Positions 51,093-59,039 of a DNA stretch of 64,000 nt are shown here, in pieces; the stretch's first letter is position 1; every line of letters starts with the position of its first letter. The stretch spans positions 71,454 to 135,453 of the forward strand of contig DISM01000002.1 in the NCBI GenBank assembly GCA_002421805.1, in the 5' to 3' direction. Source of the stretch: Candidatus Omnitrophica bacterium UBA6210. Lineage in GTDB: Bacteria > Omnitrophota > Gorgyraeia > Velamenicoccales > Velamenicoccaceae. Both the position numbers and the translations under genes were made by a program. The notes under the pieces are model-generated. The model did not search any database, had not been told where the DNA came from, and saw only the letters and a program-made list of their open reading frames with translations.

Positions 51093-51760
51093 CAGAAGCC
51101 ATCAAAGCCAAAGAGCCTTTCCGCTTTTACACCCGGTGGCACCTCTCGGAGCTCCTGGGCATCAAGGCATCCAATTTAGGACAGCTCCTGGAACACATCA
51201 AAAACGTCCCGGGCTCCTGCATCTATCATCATACCCATCGCTTCCTGCAGCAACATCAGTATCTTTCCCCCGAACCGCCGAACGATTTCGCCTACTGGGT
51301 AAGGGGAGTCCTGGGCGACGACGAGCTGGGGGAGAGGCTGGCCAGTATCGACACGATCCAGTACAAGACGATCCGCTCCCTGCGCGAAAAGATCGTCGAA
51401 ACAATCGAAGAATATCTCAAAGGCAACCCCAGGGCAAACCTCCGTTTTGCCAGGGAAGACGAACAATTCCATTTCATCAAATCCGTCAGCTTTATCGCCC
51501 CTACGAACGATACGGCGACAGACCTGCGGGAATTCGCCGAGGCGCTCAAGAAAGTCACGATCGATTCCATCTATTTTCACATCTTTGAGGCGCATCTCAG
51601 GCTGGAAAAGGGGACCAATGACTTCTCCAACTGGCTGGAAACATCCCTGCAGGAAAACGGATTGGCGGCAAAGATTGCCAGGCTCGATCCTTATACATAC
51701 ACACTGGACGGTCTAAGAAAAACAATCTTGAAGATCGTTGAAAAAAGATTGGCGGCTTGA
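51089..51760 (+). CDS. DUF5752 protein with internal duplication
   Basis: A 223-residue protein made of two similar halves: about 8-110 (FRFYTRWHLSELLGIKASNL, then NDFAYWVRGVL) and about 120-223 (FHFIKSVSFIAPTNDTATDL, then NDFSNWLETSL), each ending in a similar YKT/YTY-x-LR helix. DUF5752 is usually found beside trehalose or glycosyltransferase genes; its role is unknown. It lies between otsB and treT. Confidence 0.82.
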   Translation: MTEAIKAKEPFRFYTRWHLSELLGIKASNLGQLLEHIKNVPGSCIYHHTHRFLQQHQYLSPEPPNDFAYWVRGVLGDDELGERLASIDTIQYKTIRSLREKIVETIEEYLKGNPRANLRFAREDEQFHFIKSVSFIAPTNDTATDLREFAEALKKVTIDSIYFHIFEAHLRLEKGTNDFSNWLETSLQENGLAAKIARLDPYTYTLDGLRKTILKIVEKRLAA

Positions 51761-51763
51761 CGC

Positions 51764-52975
51764 ATGGTCCACATCAACGACTATATCCCCATTGTTGGAC
51801 AATCTACGATCGACGACCTGAAACTGCTTGCCGAACGCCTCAAGGGCAAGGTCATCCAGCATATCAACTCTACCTCCGTCGGAGGAGGTGTGGCGGAAAT
51901 TCTTAACCGCATGGTGCCTCTCTTAGGAGAGCTCGGCGTCGACAGCCGCTGGGACCTCATCAAAGGCGGAGCCCAATTCTTTGACGTCACAAAGAAATTC
52001 CACAATGCCCTGCACGGCCGGCCGCAAGACATCACGGACCACGATCTGGAAATCTTCACGGAAACAACAGAGACAAACCTAGGGCTCATGAACACCTATG
52101 GCGACATCGTCTTCATCCATGATCCTCAACCGATCGGCCTCATCAAAAAGAAATCCGGGAATAAATGGTTGTGGCGCTGCCATATCGACGTTTCACATCC
52201 CCATCAAAAAGTCTGGGATTTCCTCATGTCGTTCATCCCGGGCTACGACGCCGCTGTCTTCTCGTCGCCGATCTTCTCACAGAGCCTGCCGATCCGCCAA
52301 TTCCTGATCTCGCCGTCCATCGATCCATTGAGCGATAAAAACAAGGAACTCTCTCAGGACGAGATCGACGCGGCCCTTGAAAAATACAACATCGTCAGGG
52401 ACAAACCCATCATTACGCAGATCTCACGCTTTGACAGGCTTAAAGACCCTCTAGGCGTCATCGATGCCTACCTGCAGGTCAAAAAATACATCGACTGCCA
52501 ACTCATCCTGGCAGGGGGGACGGCCACAGACGATCCTGAAGGCGTCCAGGTCCTGGCCGAAGTCCAGGAAAAAGCAAAAAAGGACCCGGACATCCACGTC
52601 CTTCTCTTGCCGCAAGATGACATCCTCATCAACGCCCTGCAAAGGGCCTCCGACGTCATCATCCAGAAATCCCTCAAAGAAGGATTCGGCCTGACAGTTG
52701 CCGAAGCGCTCTGGAAAGCCAAACCGATCGTCGCTTCCCACGTAGGAGGCATCTCCCTACAGGTAAAACATAAATATTCAGGACTTCTATGCCACTCCAT
52801 CGAGGGAGCGGCCTTTGCCATCAAGCAGCTCCTCAATAATCCTGAGTATGCCAAAAAGCTCGGAGAGAATGGACGGGAACATATCAAAAATAATTTTCTG
52901 CTGACACGGCACCTGAAAGAATACATGCTTCTGTTCTTGTCTCTGTACCATCCAGAGGACATCGTCTACCTCTAA
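51764..52975 (+). CDS. treT: trehalose synthase, TreT type (GT4)
   Basis: TreT condenses NDP-glucose with glucose to give trehalose in one step. The 403-residue GT-B enzyme has HINSTSVGGGVAEILNRMVP (about 34-53), WRCHIDVSHPH, ITQISRFDRLKDPLGVI and the late GFGLTVAEALWKAKPIVASHVGG, the TreT pattern. Together with OtsA-OtsB it gives two routes to trehalose in one operon. Three bases separate it from the DUF5752 gene. Confidence 0.9.
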   Translation: MVHINDYIPIVGQSTIDDLKLLAERLKGKVIQHINSTSVGGGVAEILNRMVPLLGELGVDSRWDLIKGGAQFFDVTKKFHNALHGRPQDITDHDLEIFTETTETNLGLMNTYGDIVFIHDPQPIGLIKKKSGNKWLWRCHIDVSHPHQKVWDFLMSFIPGYDAAVFSSPIFSQSLPIRQFLISPSIDPLSDKNKELSQDEIDAALEKYNIVRDKPIITQISRFDRLKDPLGVIDAYLQVKKYIDCQLILAGGTATDDPEGVQVLAEVQEKAKKDPDIHVLLLPQDDILINALQRASDVIIQKSLKEGFGLTVAEALWKAKPIVASHVGGISLQVKHKYSGLLCHSIEGAAFAIKQLLNNPEYAKKLGENGREHIKNNFLLTRHLKEYMLLFLSLYHPEDIVYL

Positions 52976-53001
52976 AAAACAAAAAAATTTTGACCCGGAT
53001 A

Positions 53002-53017
53002 CCACACAAAAGTGTGG
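53002..53017. promoter_or_regulatory. 16-bp palindromic operator candidate before the DUF6504-like gene
   Basis: CCACACAAAAGTGTGG. The same element, with one base change, lies in the dinB promoter at 60835. A TTGACC at 52990-52995 could be the -35; a -10 is not clear. Between 52976 and 53063 nothing else is seen. Confidence 0.6.
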
Positions 53018-53063
53018 ATAGGCATCACGACGCCCCTTAATGAAATAACACCTCGACGAAACC

Positions 53064-53354
53064 ATGTTCAATCACCAGGCGCGATGGGATAAGGAACTCC
53101 CCTTTCAAAAAGGAGATGATTACAGTACGCCTATTGCCGTGACATGTGTCATGGAAAAAGGGAAAATCACCCCGAAATCCTTTTTATGGAAAAACACAAA
53201 TTTTGAAATCATGAAAACAAACTTCTCCTGGAAAGACTGCCGTGGAAAAAAAGAACTCCTTTTTTTCAGCGTCCAGACTCCCTGCGGCCATTACCAGATC
53301 GTGTTGTGTCCGGATTCTTCGACATGGTATCTGATAAAACTCCTGGGACCGTAG
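53064..53354 (+). CDS. DUF6504-like protein
   Basis: A 96-residue protein with no signal peptide. Its pattern (SFLWKNTNFEI, then FSWKDCRG, LLFFSVQTPCGHYQIVL and DSSTWYLIKLL) resembles DUF6504, a short domain that accompanies Y-family polymerases in several lineages. The similarity is by pattern only. It shares a palindromic element with dinB in this window, which supports a DNA-damage role. Other readings are possible. Confidence 0.55.
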   Translation: MFNHQARWDKELPFQKGDDYSTPIAVTCVMEKGKITPKSFLWKNTNFEIMKTNFSWKDCRGKKELLFFSVQTPCGHYQIVLCPDSSTWYLIKLLGP

Positions 53355-53414
53355 AAAGCTACAAAATCAACCCATGATTACCCCAGCCCGGCCAAACGCA
53401 TAAAAGAAAACAAG

Positions 53415-53443
53415 TTGACCTCTCCTGCAAACTCCTTTATACT
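53415..53443 (+). promoter_or_regulatory. promoter of the AsmA-like gene
   Basis: TTGACC (53415-53420), a 17-base spacer and TATACT (53438-53443). The start near 53450 leaves a leader of about 39 bases with SD AAAAGGGAGG before the ATG at 53489. Confidence 0.7.
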
Positions 53444-53488
53444 CCCTTTAGTTGAAATAATATCCCCACTTAAAAGGGAGGTCGCCCC

Positions 53489-54454
53489 ATGAAAAAGATT
53501 CTCCTGATTGCGGTTATTGTCCTCATCGCCCTGTCGGTCATCGCCGTCCTCAAGGACCAGATCATCAAGAACACCGTTACCATGGCCACAAGCCAGATCA
53601 CGGGCGCGCCGACGACCATTGATAGCTTCTCTTTAGGTATCATCCAACAAACCGTCACCGTCAAAGGCTTCAAGCTCTACAACCCGCCCGGATTCCCGAA
53701 AGAGATCTTCGTCGACATACCCGCCATCCATGTCGCGTTTGTCCTGGGCGATATCCTCAGAAAAAATATCCACTTTAAAGAAATGGATATCTCACTCAAA
53801 GAACTCGTGATCATCAAGGACAAAGAGGGAAAGCTGAATGTGGATGCCCTCAAGGTCGCCGAAGAGCCGCAAAAACCGAAAGAGGGAACGACCCAAAAAC
53901 AACCAACAGGACAAATGCCTCTGCAGATCGACCTCTTGAAACTCAGCATCGGAAAGATCATCTATAAAGATTATTCCAAGGGTGAAACGCCCAGGATCGA
54001 AGTCTATGATCTGGGTTACAAACAGAAGACGTACCAGAACATCACCAGCGCCCAACAGCTCGTCGCGCTCATCCTCTCGGAAGCCATGAAAGGTACGGCC
54101 ATTAAAGGCGCCAAGATCTATGCCGCCAGCGCCATTCTGGGCGTCGGCTTTCTTCCGGCGGGCGTCGCCTTCACCTTAATGGGTAAAGACAGCGCGCAGA
54201 ATGATTTCAACATCCCATTTGAAAAAGTCTATACAGTGGCCCTGAACACCGTTAAAACGCTCGGCCAGGTCAAATCGGAAGACAAAAACAGCGGGACCAT
54301 AAAGGTCCTCATCGACAAAGACGACGTGACTGTCAAAGTCCAAAGCGTAACGGAAAAGACAACGCGGGTCATAGTCCAGGCCAGACGCCTGCTCTTGCCC
54401 AGGCCTCAGATCGCCGGAGGGGTCCTGCAGCAGATGATCGATAAACTCAAATAA
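53489..54454 (+). CDS. AsmA-like protein with C-terminal DUF3568-like domain
   Basis: A 321-residue protein with an N-terminal membrane helix (about 3-20) and an AsmA-type beta-rich part (GAPTTIDSFSLGIIQQTVTVKG, then FPKEIFVDIPAIHVAFVLGDIL). The last 100 residues resemble DUF3568 (PFEKVYTVALNTVKTLGQVK...IKVLIDKDDVTVKV), often found in envelope proteins. AsmA-like proteins bridge lipids between membranes; this one may do so at low size. Function is inferred from fold only. Confidence 0.75.
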   Translation: MKKILLIAVIVLIALSVIAVLKDQIIKNTVTMATSQITGAPTTIDSFSLGIIQQTVTVKGFKLYNPPGFPKEIFVDIPAIHVAFVLGDILRKNIHFKEMDISLKELVIIKDKEGKLNVDALKVAEEPQKPKEGTTQKQPTGQMPLQIDLLKLSIGKIIYKDYSKGETPRIEVYDLGYKQKTYQNITSAQQLVALILSEAMKGTAIKGAKIYAASAILGVGFLPAGVAFTLMGKDSAQNDFNIPFEKVYTVALNTVKTLGQVKSEDKNSGTIKVLIDKDDVTVKVQSVTEKTTRVIVQARRLLLPRPQIAGGVLQQMIDKLK

Positions 54455-54503
54455 GACCCCCGGGGCAGTAGCTACGGTTATCATTTCTAACCGGAGGAGA
54501 TAT

Positions 54504-54653
54504 ATGAACAAGCTCAGAATGCACATTTTTAAGATCAAGAACCGCAAAGGATATGCCGCGATTTGCTGCAACCATCTGACCGAAGGCAAGACAGCTGCCC
54601 AGGCATCTGAACGCATGGAAAAAGCCCTGCGCAGACGTAAGAAAACAGCATAA
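54504..54653 (+). CDS. small basic protein
   Basis: A 49-residue basic protein, MNKLRMHIFKIKNRKGYAAI followed by CCNHLTEGKTAAQASERMEKALRRRKKTA. It starts after GGAGGAGATAT, a strong SD. Lys/Arg content is high, so nucleic-acid binding is plausible. No family is recognised. ubiE starts eight bases later without an SD of its own. Confidence 0.65.
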   Translation: MNKLRMHIFKIKNRKGYAAICCNHLTEGKTAAQASERMEKALRRRKKTA

Positions 54654-54660
54654 AACAGAT

Positions 54661-55353
54661 ATGGAATTAAAAAATCCTGAAATGTTCTCTGCCATTGCCC
54701 GCCGCTACGACATCCTCAACAGGATCCTGAGTTGCGGATTAGACAGAAGATGGCGCCGAAAAACGGCGCAAGCCGCCCGTCTGAGTCCCGGCAGCCGCGT
54801 CCTCGATGTCTGCACCGGCACCGCAGACCTGGCGCTGAGTTTCTCTGAGGCCCAGCCGCACAGCTGCATCACCGGCATCGACCTGTCGCCGGCCATGCTT
54901 GAGATCGGCGCCGCAAAGATCAATGCCAAACGCTGCCGGCCGCAGATATTCCTCGGCCGCGGCAACGCGCTGGATCTCCCGTTCGAAGATTCTTCCTTCG
55001 ACATCACGGCCACTGCGTTCGGCCTCAGGAACATCCCGGACTATCATAAAGGGCTCCGGGAGATGAAGCGTGTCACAAAAACAGGAGGGAGGATCCTGAT
55101 CCTCGAATTCGCACCGCCCCGCAAGGGCCTCTGGGCGATCCTGCTCGGCGGCTATCTCAAACATATCGTCCCGCGGATCGGAGCGTGGCTCAACAACTCC
55201 TCTCAGGCCTATGCCTATTTGTCCTCGTCGATCTTTTCATTCCTTACGCCGACAAAATTATGCCGGGTCATGGAAGAAGCCGAGCTTGGCGAAATCACGA
55301 GCCAGCCGTTGACCGGAGGCATCGCCTATCTTTACCAAGCAAAAAAGATATAG
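54661..55353 (+). CDS. ubiE: demethylmenaquinone/ubiquinone methyltransferase
   Basis: A 230-residue SAM-dependent methyltransferase with RYDILNRILSCGLDRRWRRK at the start, LDVCTGTADLALSF (about 43-56, SAM-binding), GIDLSPAMLEIG, ATAFGLRNIPDY and VLEFAPPR-type motif, all UbiE/MenG hallmarks. It methylates the quinone ring for menaquinone or ubiquinone synthesis. No other quinone genes are in the window. Confidence 0.93.
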   Translation: MELKNPEMFSAIARRYDILNRILSCGLDRRWRRKTAQAARLSPGSRVLDVCTGTADLALSFSEAQPHSCITGIDLSPAMLEIGAAKINAKRCRPQIFLGRGNALDLPFEDSSFDITATAFGLRNIPDYHKGLREMKRVTKTGGRILILEFAPPRKGLWAILLGGYLKHIVPRIGAWLNNSSQAYAYLSSSIFSFLTPTKLCRVMEEAELGEITSQPLTGGIAYLYQAKKI

Positions 55354-55379
55354 CTATTCCACCTGAACAGGAGGAACGC

Positions 55380-55559
55380 ATGCTGGCCATTGAAGCCCTG
55401 AAGCTCGCCCTGGAGAAAGAGAACGGCTCCATCGCGCTCTACACAAAACTTGCCAACACCCATGCGGAGATTAAAGATCTTCTTGCTGACCTGCTCAACG
55501 AAGAATACAAGCATAAAAAAAGAATTGAAGAAAAAATCCGCGAGTTGACGAAATATTAA
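55380..55559 (+). CDS. half-ferritin-like (rubrerythrin-related) protein
   Basis: A 59-residue helical protein, MLAIEALKLALEKENGSIAL then YTKLANTHAEIKDLLADLLNEEYKHKKRIEE. It has the first-half pattern of rubrerythrin domains: helix A with Glu and helix B with EExxH (EEYKH). One chain holds half a di-iron site, so it would need to dimerize. SD GGAGGAA is clear. It lies between ubiE and the PurF-like gene. Confidence 0.7.
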   Translation: MLAIEALKLALEKENGSIALYTKLANTHAEIKDLLADLLNEEYKHKKRIEEKIRELTKY

Positions 55560-55635
55560 AACCGACAGCTGCACCTCTTCCCTTGAGGCGCCAGACGTCA
55601 TCACGCACAAAAACAAATACAAAGGAGTACTTGTT

Positions 55636-57102
55636 ATGAGCGGACTCTTCGGCGTCGTTTCCACGAACGAAAACTGCAACCAGGCCCTGTTTTACGGAAC
55701 AGACTACCACTCCCACCTCGGGACGGAATTCGGCGGCATGGCCGTCCTGGGTGAAAAATTCCATCACAAGATCCATGCGATCAACCAAACACAGTTCAAA
55801 TCTAAATTTTTTGAAGACTATCATCAGATGAGCGGCAAAAAGGGAATAGGCGCCATCAGCGACACGGACGAACAGCCGATCTTCACGCATTCGCGCTTCG
55901 GCTCTTTCTTTATTGTGACGGCCGGCCTTATCGAAAACAAAGAAGACCTCGTGCAGGACCTCCTGGAACGGGGAATATCCTTCAGTGAACCCAGCCGCTC
56001 GGGAGTCAATACGTCCGAGCTCATCGCCAAGCTCATTACGACGGGCAACAACCTGATCCACGGCATCGAAAGCATGTTCGAAAAAATCCAGGGATCCTGT
56101 TCGCTTCTGATCCTTCACGAGGATGGCATTTATGCCGCACGCGACCGTAAAGGATACACACCACTGGCACTTGGAAAGAATGACGGCATGTGGGCGGTCG
56201 CAAGCGAAACAACCGCCTTCACGAACCTGGGCTTTGAGACCGTCAAGTTTCTCAACCCCGGAGAGATCATCCTGATCAATGAAAACAACGGGCTCGTCAG
56301 CCGCACGCCCGGGCGCTCCACACAACAGATCTGCACGTTCCTGTGGATCTATACGGGATTCCCGGCGTCCAGCTACGAAAACATAAGCGTGGAGCTCGTC
56401 CGCGAGCGTTGCGGCCAGGCGCTGGCGCGTCAAGACAAGGATATCGAAGCGGATGTCGTTTCAGGCGTGCCAGATTCTGGCGTCGGGCATGCGATCGGCT
56501 ATGCGATGGAATCCGCAAAGCCTTACCGCAGGCCCCTCGTGAAATACACGGCCGGATACGGCCGCAGTTACACGCCGCCATCCCAGGAAACCCGGGACCT
56601 TGTGGCCAAGATGAAACTCATCCCGATCCGCTCGATCATCGAGGGCAACCGCATGATCGTCTGCGAAGATTCAATCGTCCGCGGCACGCAATTGAAAAAT
56701 TTTGCCATCCGCAAACTCTGGGATTGCGGCGCCAAAGAGGTCCATGTCCGGCCGGCCTGCCCGCCGCTCTTGTTTCCCTGCCGCTTCTGCCTGTCGACAC
56801 GCACCACACAAGAACTGGTCGCGCGACGCGCCATCCGCGCCATCGAAGGCCGCGACATTGAGGACATCTCAGAATACCTGGTCCCTCATTCGGAAAAATA
56901 TACCAAGATGGTGGAATGGATCGCGAGAGACCTTGAAGTGACGACATTGCGGTACCTGACCATCGACGATATGGTCAAGGCCATTGACCTGCCGAAAGAG
57001 AAGCTTTGTCTTTACTGCTGGACCGGCAAATGTCCGGATGGGCCGCCCGCGCATAAGAAAACAAGCGAATCAGACAAAGAAATAGTAAAAAAACAAAAAT
57101 AA
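55636..57102 (+). CDS. amidophosphoribosyltransferase-like protein with degenerate glutaminase
   Basis: A 488-residue PurF homologue. The C-terminal PRTase domain is intact: VSGVPDSGVGHAIGYAM, MIVCEDSIVRGTQLKNFAI (PRPP loop) and several Cys (PACPPLLFPCRFC, LCLYCWTGKC) as in iron-sulfur PurF. The N-terminal domain is altered: MSGLFGVV places Ser where the catalytic Cys2 should be, and the oxyanion-hole Asn-Gly is Ala-Gly (VTAGLIEN). It may use ammonia or act outside purine synthesis. Confidence 0.87.
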   Translation: MSGLFGVVSTNENCNQALFYGTDYHSHLGTEFGGMAVLGEKFHHKIHAINQTQFKSKFFEDYHQMSGKKGIGAISDTDEQPIFTHSRFGSFFIVTAGLIENKEDLVQDLLERGISFSEPSRSGVNTSELIAKLITTGNNLIHGIESMFEKIQGSCSLLILHEDGIYAARDRKGYTPLALGKNDGMWAVASETTAFTNLGFETVKFLNPGEIILINENNGLVSRTPGRSTQQICTFLWIYTGFPASSYENISVELVRERCGQALARQDKDIEADVVSGVPDSGVGHAIGYAMESAKPYRRPLVKYTAGYGRSYTPPSQETRDLVAKMKLIPIRSIIEGNRMIVCEDSIVRGTQLKNFAIRKLWDCGAKEVHVRPACPPLLFPCRFCLSTRTTQELVARRAIRAIEGRDIEDISEYLVPHSEKYTKMVEWIARDLEVTTLRYLTIDDMVKAIDLPKEKLCLYCWTGKCPDGPPAHKKTSESDKEIVKKQK

Positions 57103-57110
57103 AATAGTAT

Positions 57111-57138
57111 TTGACAAACAAACGAACCGTGCTATACT
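57111..57138 (+). promoter_or_regulatory. strong promoter of cspA
   Basis: TTGACA (57111-57116), a 16-base spacer and TATACT (57133-57138). The start is near 57145, about 170 bases before the cspA ATG. Confidence 0.8.
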
Positions 57139-57144
57139 CATCCT

Positions 57145-57314
57145 CGTAGTAAACAAAGATTAGAAGTCTTCAGGCCGCAAGGATGAGAAATCTAACCTTG
57201 CGGTTTTTTATCTGTGTCATAATTACCCCGTTCGAGATCCTCGCAGACAGGTAAAAGTGAACAGGATTTCTAACGGGGTTTACTATAAATTTCAAGAAAA
57301 GGAGGTAGCAAGCT
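57145..57314 (+). promoter_or_regulatory. structured cspA leader RNA with internal terminator
   Basis: CCGCAAGG (57175-57182) and CCTTGCGG (57196-57203) form an 8-bp stem directly followed by six T's, a complete intrinsic terminator about 35 bases into the transcript. Further on, ACCCCGTT (57225-57232) pairs with AACGGGGT (57272-57279) and TAGTAAAC (57147-57154) with GTTTACTA (57278-57285); the last two pairings share bases and so exclude each other partly. This has the design of a switch or attenuator. Confidence 0.7.
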
Positions 57315-57515
57315 ATGGCAAAAGGAGTTGTGAAGTGGTTCAGTAACCAGAAGGGTTACGGATTCATCACCCCCGAGAACGGCAAGGATGTCTTCGTGCA
57401 TCACACCGCGATCAAGGGCGAAGGTTACAAGTCTTTGGACGAAGGTCAGCAGGTCGAGTTCGATATCGAACAAGGCCCCAAGGGCGAGCAGGCGACAAAC
57501 GTCGTCAAGCTGTAA
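57315..57515 (+). CDS. cspA: cold shock protein
   Basis: A 66-residue CSD protein with KGYGFITPENG (RNP1) and DVFVHHTAI (RNP2). It binds single-stranded RNA and can melt hairpins. SD AAGGAGG is eight bases upstream. The 170-base structured leader, as in E. coli cspA, suggests temperature or self control. A terminator follows and then a DEAD-box helicase. Confidence 0.96.
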   Translation: MAKGVVKWFSNQKGYGFITPENGKDVFVHHTAIKGEGYKSLDEGQQVEFDIEQGPKGEQATNVVKL

Positions 57516-57530
57516 TCCTTAACCACGCTT

Positions 57531-57561
57531 AAAGCCCGGCGTCCGCGTGATGCCGGGCTTT
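57531..57561 (+). terminator. intrinsic terminator after cspA
   Basis: AAAGCCCGGC (57531-57540), 11-base loop, GCCGGGCTTT (57552-57561), followed by ATTTCTTTC. A 10-bp perfect stem with a T-rich tail. Confidence 0.85.
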
Positions 57562-57618
57562 ATTTCTTTCCTTCACATCCTGTCCGCCGTGCTTCTTCCT
57601 CAAAGGAGACTTTCCATA

Positions 57619-58875
57619 ATGACAAATCATCAATCTGCAAACAAAAACACGCAAGAACCTGTCGCGCCCGCCGATACTTTTTTCGGATTAGGCATCGCGC
57701 CGGGAATTCTCGACGTCCTAAAACGCATCCACTTTGTAACTCCTACACCTATCCAGCGAAAAGCGATCCCCCTGGCACTGGAAGGCAAGGATGTTGTCGG
57801 GATCGCACAGACAGGAACAGGAAAAACCCATTCTTTCGCTATCCCCATGATCCAGCGCCTCAGCCAAACAAAAGGGATAGGCCTGATCCTGGCGCCTACC
57901 CGGGAACTCGCTATCCAGATCGATGAAGCTTTCCGCCTCATCGCGCATCCATTCAACATAAAAACAGCCTGCCTGATCGGAGGCGCCCCCATGGAACCCC
58001 AGACGGAAGCGCTGCGCAAAAACCCGCGTATTGTCATTGCGACGCCGGGCCGGCTCCTGGACCATATGAGACAATGGCACATCATCCTCGACGATGTGAT
58101 CATGCTTGTCTTAGACGAGGCTGATCGCATGCTGGATATGGGTTTTGCTCCCCAGATCAACATGATCCTCAAATATGTCCCCAAACAAAGACAGACGATG
58201 TTATTTTCCGCGACTATGCCCAAAGAAATCATGGAGATGGCCACGCACCAGATGAAACTGCCCGTCAGCGTCGAAATCGCCGTCTCCGGGACTGTCGCCG
58301 AGCACGTCACGCAGGAATTATTCATCGTCAAAAAAGAAACCAAGATGAAGCTCCTGGATAGAATCCTCAGACAATACCGGGGTTCGGTCTTGTTGTTCTC
58401 CCGCACCAAACACTACGCACGCAAGATCACGCAATCCGTCCGCGGGATGGGGCACCGCGTGGCCGAGATCCATTCCGACCGTTCCCTGAACCAGCGCCGC
58501 GAAGCGCTGGAGGGCTTCAAATCCGGAAGATACAGGATCCTGGTAGCAACGGATATCGCATCCAGGGGAATCGATGTGTCGGGGATCGAACTGGTCATCA
58601 ACTACGATCTCCCTGAAGACGCGGAGAACTATGTCCACCGTATCGGCCGCACGGCCAGGGCAGGGTTAAAAGGACACGCTATATCCTTTGCCACGCCTGA
58701 CCAGAGCCGTGATGTCCGGGACATAGAAAAACTTATACGGGCAACCTTGCCCATTTCGCGGCACCCGGAAATCCCTTCAGAACAATTCACGCTGGAATCG
58801 CACCCCAAGCACAAACCTCAAGCCAAAACATTCGGGCGCCATAACACCGGCAAACGATTCTTCCGTCACCGCTAA
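57619..58875 (+). CDS. DEAD-box ATP-dependent RNA helicase
   Basis: A 418-residue DEAD-box helicase: FVTPTPIQRKAIP (Q motif), AQTGTGKT (motif I), PTRELA, LVLDEADRML (DEAD, motif II), SATMP (III), VATDIASRGID and HRIGRTARAG (VI). A basic C-terminal tail (KHKPQAKTFGRHNTGKRFFR) could bind RNA. An earlier in-frame start at 57547 overlaps the cspA terminator; the ATG at 57619 with AAAGGAG is used. It follows cspA and might join it in cold adaptation. Confidence 0.94.
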   Translation: MTNHQSANKNTQEPVAPADTFFGLGIAPGILDVLKRIHFVTPTPIQRKAIPLALEGKDVVGIAQTGTGKTHSFAIPMIQRLSQTKGIGLILAPTRELAIQIDEAFRLIAHPFNIKTACLIGGAPMEPQTEALRKNPRIVIATPGRLLDHMRQWHIILDDVIMLVLDEADRMLDMGFAPQINMILKYVPKQRQTMLFSATMPKEIMEMATHQMKLPVSVEIAVSGTVAEHVTQELFIVKKETKMKLLDRILRQYRGSVLLFSRTKHYARKITQSVRGMGHRVAEIHSDRSLNQRREALEGFKSGRYRILVATDIASRGIDVSGIELVINYDLPEDAENYVHRIGRTARAGLKGHAISFATPDQSRDVRDIEKLIRATLPISRHPEIPSEQFTLESHPKHKPQAKTFGRHNTGKRFFRHR

Positions 58876-58913
58876 GCCAGACCCCGTCCCAGGGCGGCCG
58901 CCCACATCACCTC

Positions 58914-58942
58914 TTGACAAAGGGCCGTTTCTGATAAATAGT
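58914..58942 (+). promoter_or_regulatory. probable promoter before the EF-Tu-domain-like gene
   Basis: TTGACA (58914-58919) with TAAATA (58935-58940, spacer 15) or AATAGT (58937-58942, spacer 17). The start would be near 58948. Confidence 0.5.
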
Positions 58943-59039
58943 AAAAGAGATGGCAAACGCTCCCGGTGCTAAAACACAAGCTTTCCTTTCTGGCGCCGGG
59001 GTAGAAACAGGAACAACACCGCAAAAAAGGGAGGGGACC

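Noticed and set aside
53355..53414. Possible LexA-type palindrome before the AsmA-like gene
   Set aside because: No CCACAC/GTGTGG or other clear inverted repeat is present; the promoter looks constitutive.
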